Below, in pieces: positions 13,358-16,026 of a stretch of DNA of 16,026 nt. The notes below the pieces were generated by a model. It was not told the DNA's origin, searched no databases, and saw nothing but the letters and a program-made list of their open reading frames with translations. Origin of the DNA: Promethearchaeota archaeon (lineage in GTDB: Archaea; Asgardarchaeota; Lokiarchaeia; Sigynarchaeales; SOKP01); NCBI GenBank assembly GCA_030605085.1, contig JAUWBH010000149.1:1-16026 (forward strand), written 5' to 3'. Position numbers and translations under genes: made by a program. How positions within the stretch are numbered: the first letter of the stretch is position 1; each line of letters begins with the position of its first letter.

Positions 13358-14839
13358 TTAGAATTCGAGTTTCTTATATTCTTGTTCCCATTTTTCGATT
13401 TCTTCAGGGAAAAATTCCTTTATTGGAAAAGAATTCTTTACAATTCGTCTTAATTCGGCAACATTCTTTATATGACCTAAAGCAAGTGCTTGAACTAATA
13501 TATTTCCTATTGCTGTTGCCTCTGAGGGCCCTGCTTCTATAGGAATATTTAACGCATTAGCGGTAAATTGGTTTAATAATTCGTTTTGACTTCCACCTCC
13601 AATAATATGAAGAATTTTTATTTTCTTTTCAATAATTTCTTCTAACTTTTCTAACACATTCTTGTATCTAAAGGCAAGGCTCTCAAAAATTGTAAGTGAA
13701 ATTTCTCCAACCGTTTCTGGTGGTTCTTGACCGTGAGCTTTACAATACTCTTGAATTGCGGAAATCATATTAGAAGGATTTAGAAACGCAGGATCATCGA
13801 CATTTATAAAGTTTCGAAAAGGAGGTGCATTTTTAGCTTCTTCTTTAATATCGTTCCAACCTAAATTCTTATTTTCTTTATCCCAAATCCTTTTACATTC
13901 CTGAATTAACCATAGTCCAGATAAATTTTTTAAGAATCTAATCGTACCATCAATTCCACCCTCGTTAATAAAATTATATTCTAACGCATTTTGATTTAAT
14001 AAGGGCTCGTTTAACTCCACACCTATAAGGCTCCAAGTACCAGAACTAAGATAAGCCCATTCGCCTCTTTCGTACTTTTTCATGTCAACTGGAGTTGCAG
14101 CTACAGCAGATCCCGTATCGTGAGTTAACGGCGCAATAACTTTTGTATTTTTATTTAATCCTACATCTTCAGCAATATAATCTTGAATATTTCCCAATAT
14201 TGTCCCTGGTTGTACAATTTTACAAAACCATTCTGAATTAAGTCCGAGTCTTTTTATCAAATCGTAAGCCCAATCTTTCTTTACAGGATTATATAGCTGT
14301 GAAGTCGTTGCGTCTGAATATTCAGAAGCTTTTACCCCGGATAATAAAAAGTTAAAATAGTCTGGTAACATTAAGAAAGTCTTAGTAATGGAGATGCGTG
14401 GTGATTTATTACTTACCATCGAAAATATTTGCGTAGATCCGTTAATTTGTAAAAATTGTACACCGGTTTGTTCAAAGATCTCTTTCTTTGGAACTACTTC
14501 GAACATCTTTTCGAGCATTCCATCCGTTCTACTATCTCTATAATGATGAATTGGTGCTAGGATTTCGTCATTTTCGTCCAATAACACGAAATCTACTCCC
14601 CAAGTAGTAACCCCAAGAGAAGAAAAACTGTTACATCCGTATTTCTCTGAACATAGTCTTAATCCTTTTTTAATTTTCTCTAAAATATGTAGAATATCCC
14701 AATATAAAGAGTCATAAATTGAGACTCCGTAATTTTTAAATCTATAGACTACATCGAGCTTTAAAGTCTTATTATCTTCAAGCGTTCCAACGGTTACTCT
14801 AACATTACTCGCACCTAGATCAAAAGCAATTATATTCAA
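13358..14839 (-). CDS. rhaB: Rhamnulokinase (FGGY family)
   Basis: ATP-dependent kinase phosphorylating L-rhamnulose to L-rhamnulose 1-phosphate, step two after RhaA. Its 493 residues match the E. coli enzyme closely in length. FGGY landmarks: phosphate-binding D7-x-G9-A-S (IAFDLGASNVR), TTWGVDFVLLD (78-88), HHYRD (98-102), LPDYFNFLLSG (158-168), catalytic base D241 in PLTHDTGSAVAATP, GTWSLIGVELNEP (267-279), and the nucleotide-binding IIGGGSQN (412-419) with EAGPSEATAIGN (435-446). The QLYNP and HDTGSAVAA phrases point to rhamnulokinase rather than xylulose or glycerol kinase. The start is TTG at 14839: a stop codon lies two codons upstream, and the protein then begins MNIIAFDLG as FGGY kinases do. 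A TATA-like box sits 26 bp upstream. No rhamnulose-phosphate aldolase is in the window. Confidence 0.94.
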   Translation of the reverse strand: MNIIAFDLGASNVRVTVGTLEDNKTLKLDVVYRFKNYGVSIYDSLYWDILHILEKIKKGLRLCSEKYGCNSFSSLGVTTWGVDFVLLDENDEILAPIHHYRDSRTDGMLEKMFEVVPKKEIFEQTGVQFLQINGSTQIFSMVSNKSPRISITKTFLMLPDYFNFLLSGVKASEYSDATTSQLYNPVKKDWAYDLIKRLGLNSEWFCKIVQPGTILGNIQDYIAEDVGLNKNTKVIAPLTHDTGSAVAATPVDMKKYERGEWAYLSSGTWSLIGVELNEPLLNQNALEYNFINEGGIDGTIRFLKNLSGLWLIQECKRIWDKENKNLGWNDIKEEAKNAPPFRNFINVDDPAFLNPSNMISAIQEYCKAHGQEPPETVGEISLTIFESLAFRYKNVLEKLEEIIEKKIKILHIIGGGSQNELLNQFTANALNIPIEAGPSEATAIGNILVQALALGHIKNVAELRRIVKNSFPIKEFFPEEIEKWEQEYKKLEF

Positions 14840-14860
14840 AAAATTTCACTTTTAAGTAAT

Positions 14861-14870
14861 TTTATTTTAA
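14861..14870 (-). promoter_or_regulatory. Putative TATA box of rhaB
   Basis: TTAAAATAAA on the minus strand is centred 26 bp before the TTG start at 14839. If correct, rhaB would be translated from a leaderless mRNA with a TTG start. Confidence 0.3.
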
Positions 14871-14905
14871 TAGGTGTATTGACTCCCTTATAAGAGGTTT
14901 TATTT

Positions 14906-15103
14906 CTAAAATAAATTTTTAATTTCAAGTCTAGGAAGTTTAAATTCATTAATATTATTAGTATTGCTTCTATATATTTCTTCCAGCTCCAATTTCAAAG
15001 TTTCATATTAATATTCTAGAAACTGATTTTTGGTAATGTCTTCAAATATTGATAAATATTCGGAATGAAATAACGAATGAATCTGAAGATTGATTAACAC
15101 ATT
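14906..15103 (-). pseudogene. Possible remnant of an unidentified gene
   Basis: A 66-codon minus-strand frame with one internal TAA (15008-15010). It has no clear ATG, and its composition is more protein-like than the surroundings, for example an amphipathic LKLELEEIYRS helix. I cannot assign a family, and it may be a chance opening in AT-rich DNA. Confidence 0.2.
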
Positions 15104-15230
15104 TTAAATAATAGTTTATTCATAGTTTTTCGTATTTGTAATTTTTTAATATTTTTTAGTTAAAATAGTATATACCATATCATTTTAATACATACAAATG
15201 TTATATCTACCTATCATTTAATTCGAATGA

Positions 15231-15270
15231 TTTTAAAATAAAGTAACGAAATTAAAAAGAAAAAGGTTGA
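15231..15270 (+). promoter_or_regulatory. Promoter and ribosome-binding site of the SCP2 gene
   Basis: TATA-like TTTTAAAATA (15231-15240) lies about 40 bp before the start, followed by AGGTTGA (15264-15270), 6 nt before ATG 15277. Unlike several neighbours, this gene seems to have a short leader with a ribosome-binding site. Confidence 0.4.
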
Positions 15271-15276
15271 AATTTT

Positions 15277-15708
15277 ATGGTTGACGAAGCGTTAGCAAAT
15301 GAAGTAAAAAAAATAAGAGATGAAGGAATGGGGGATGACCCTAAGTTAATTCTCAAAATTTTTGAACTCATGAAGCAAGCATCGGCAGAAATCGATGACT
15401 TAAAAGAAGAGTTAGAGGATATCGATCAATTTATTGGGCAAATGGTTATAGAAGACAAAGACTTTAAGTGGTGGGTCAAAATTGGAGATGGTGCCTTTGA
15501 CTATGGCGAAGGCGAAGGAGCTGACCCTTCATTCACTATGACAGCTACCTGGGAAACCTTGGGCGGACTTATGTCAGGTGAAGTTGACGGTACAAGCGCC
15601 TATATGTCTGGTGACCTCAAAATTGAGGGAAATTTACAGGACACGATGGCTTATGGTGAATATTTAGCATTCGCCGCAGAAACTTTACAAGAATTGGACG
15701 AAGGCTAA
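15277..15708 (+). CDS. SCP2 sterol-carrier-like domain protein
   Basis: Small acidic cytoplasmic protein, 143 residues, made of a short N-terminal helical stretch (1-50, possible coiled coil with IDDLKEELEDIDQ) and one SCP2-like lipid-binding domain (about 52-140). Domain marks are FKWWVKIGDGAFDYGEGE (63-80), ADPSFTMTATWETLGGLMSGEVDG (82-105), and SAYMSGDLKIEGNLQDTMAYGEYL (106-129), with the typical GDLKIEGN hairpin. SCP2 domains hold hydrophobic ligands such as acyl chains, and the archaeal members are uncharacterised. A ribosome-binding site at 15264-15270 supports the start. An oligo-T tract follows, and then an aldehyde:ferredoxin oxidoreductase gene in the same direction. Confidence 0.9.
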   Translation: MVDEALANEVKKIRDEGMGDDPKLILKIFELMKQASAEIDDLKEELEDIDQFIGQMVIEDKDFKWWVKIGDGAFDYGEGEGADPSFTMTATWETLGGLMSGEVDGTSAYMSGDLKIEGNLQDTMAYGEYLAFAAETLQELDEG

Positions 15709-15742
15709 ACCAAATAATAGATATATTAATTAAATTATTCAA

Positions 15743-15751
15743 TTTTTTTTT
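15743..15751 (+). terminator. Oligo-T tract after the SCP2 gene
   Basis: Nine T in a row, 34 nt past the stop codon, with a further T6 tract at 15772-15777. This is a probable archaeal intrinsic terminator, which suggests the next gene is transcribed separately. Confidence 0.5.
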
Positions 15752-15838
15752 ATTTACCTTATTTTGTTAAATTTTTTATTTCTTTTTGATTTATTTAATT
15801 TATTCTTCTTAATAATAGGATTTGAAAATATCTGAAAA

Positions 15839-16026
15839 ATGCCTTATGGAATGAACAGCACTATTCTGAAAATTAATCTAGATTCAGAGAAAGCCGTTGA
15901 AGATGATATAGATGAAAAAGTTTTTGACACATTTCTTGGTGGTAGAGGATTAGGTATAAAATTATTTACTGGTTCTGTTCCTAAGAACATTAATCCCTTA
16001 TCAAAAAAAAATGTTCTAATTTTTTC
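15839..16026 (+). CDS. Aldehyde:ferredoxin oxidoreductase, N-terminal part
   Basis: The gene runs off the end of the window; 62 codons are visible. The start MPYGMNSTILKINLDSEK and the motif FLGGRGLGIKLF (32-43) are the N-terminal hallmark of the tungsten-dependent aldehyde:ferredoxin oxidoreductase family, where this segment begins the pterin-binding beta domain. Family members of about 600-700 residues oxidise aldehydes to carboxylic acids and reduce ferredoxin in the cytoplasm. The catalytic and FeS-binding residues are beyond the window, so the subfamily (AOR, FOR, GOR, WOR) cannot be told. There is no clear ribosome-binding site before ATG 15839; M5 is an alternative start. Confidence 0.85.
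   Translation, partial: MPYGMNSTILKINLDSEKAVEDDIDEKVFDTFLGGRGLGIKLFTGSVPKNINPLSKKNVLIF

Larger units (their letters stand above)
14840..15276. other. Long divergent intergenic region
   Basis: 437 bp between rhaB (minus) and the SCP2 gene (plus), with no intact gene of notable size. On the minus strand, 15103-14906 is open except for one TAA (15008-15010). It reads like protein (EYLSIFEDITKNQFLEY, then YETLKLELEEIYRS and KLPRLEIKNLF), possibly a gene remnant. Promoters for both flanking genes should lie here. The SCP2 gene has TTTTAAAATA at 15231-15240. Confidence 0.5.

Overview
The window is a roughly 16 kb stretch of AT-rich chromosome, about 30% G+C by eye, from an archaeon. An Asgard archaeon of the Lokiarchaeia type is my best guess. 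The archaeal evidence is an EhaR-like HAD protein, a tungsten/aldehyde ferredoxin oxidoreductase start, an SCP2-domain protein, and TATA-like boxes about 25 bp upstream of many start codons with few Shine-Dalgarno sites. The Asgard placement is inferred from gene content and style, not proven. No rRNA, tRNA, CRISPR array, transposase or phage gene was seen.

Layout. Positions 1-2631 hold an EhaR-like HAD phosphatase and an uncharacterised tandem-module protein. The latter's reading frame is split by a run of 12 A. Positions 2669-3277 (minus) encode a Cys-rich protein with two membrane segments, followed by a diverged 45-bp direct repeat. Positions 3486-7394 hold two paralogous M20 amidohydrolases on the minus strand, with a plus-strand DRE-TIM (HMG-CoA lyase/homocitrate synthase-like) gene between them and a 21-codon scrap resembling an M20 start. 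Positions 7700-8199 are a DUF433 antitoxin and a DUF5615 PIN-like toxin broken by in-frame stops.

Positions 8300-14839 form a carbohydrate block: a GH2 beta-glycosidase, L-rhamnose isomerase (rhaA) and, further along on the opposite strand, rhamnulokinase (rhaB). A SAM methyltransferase and a C_GCAxxG_C_C redox-type protein lie between them. Positions 14840-15276 are mostly non-coding, with a possible gene remnant. The window ends with an SCP2-domain protein and the first 62 codons of an aldehyde:ferredoxin oxidoreductase.

How the genes may work together. GH2, RhaA and RhaB fit intracellular use of a glycoside and conversion of L-rhamnose to L-rhamnulose 1-phosphate. The aldolase, mutarotase and transporter are not in the window. 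The DRE-TIM enzyme with two flanking amidohydrolases suggests an acyl-CoA condensation linked to N-acyl hydrolysis, but the substrates are unknown. Several loci look eroded (the toxin, the M20 scrap, the 45-bp repeat, the remnant near 15000), so parts of the window seem to have been recently rearranged.
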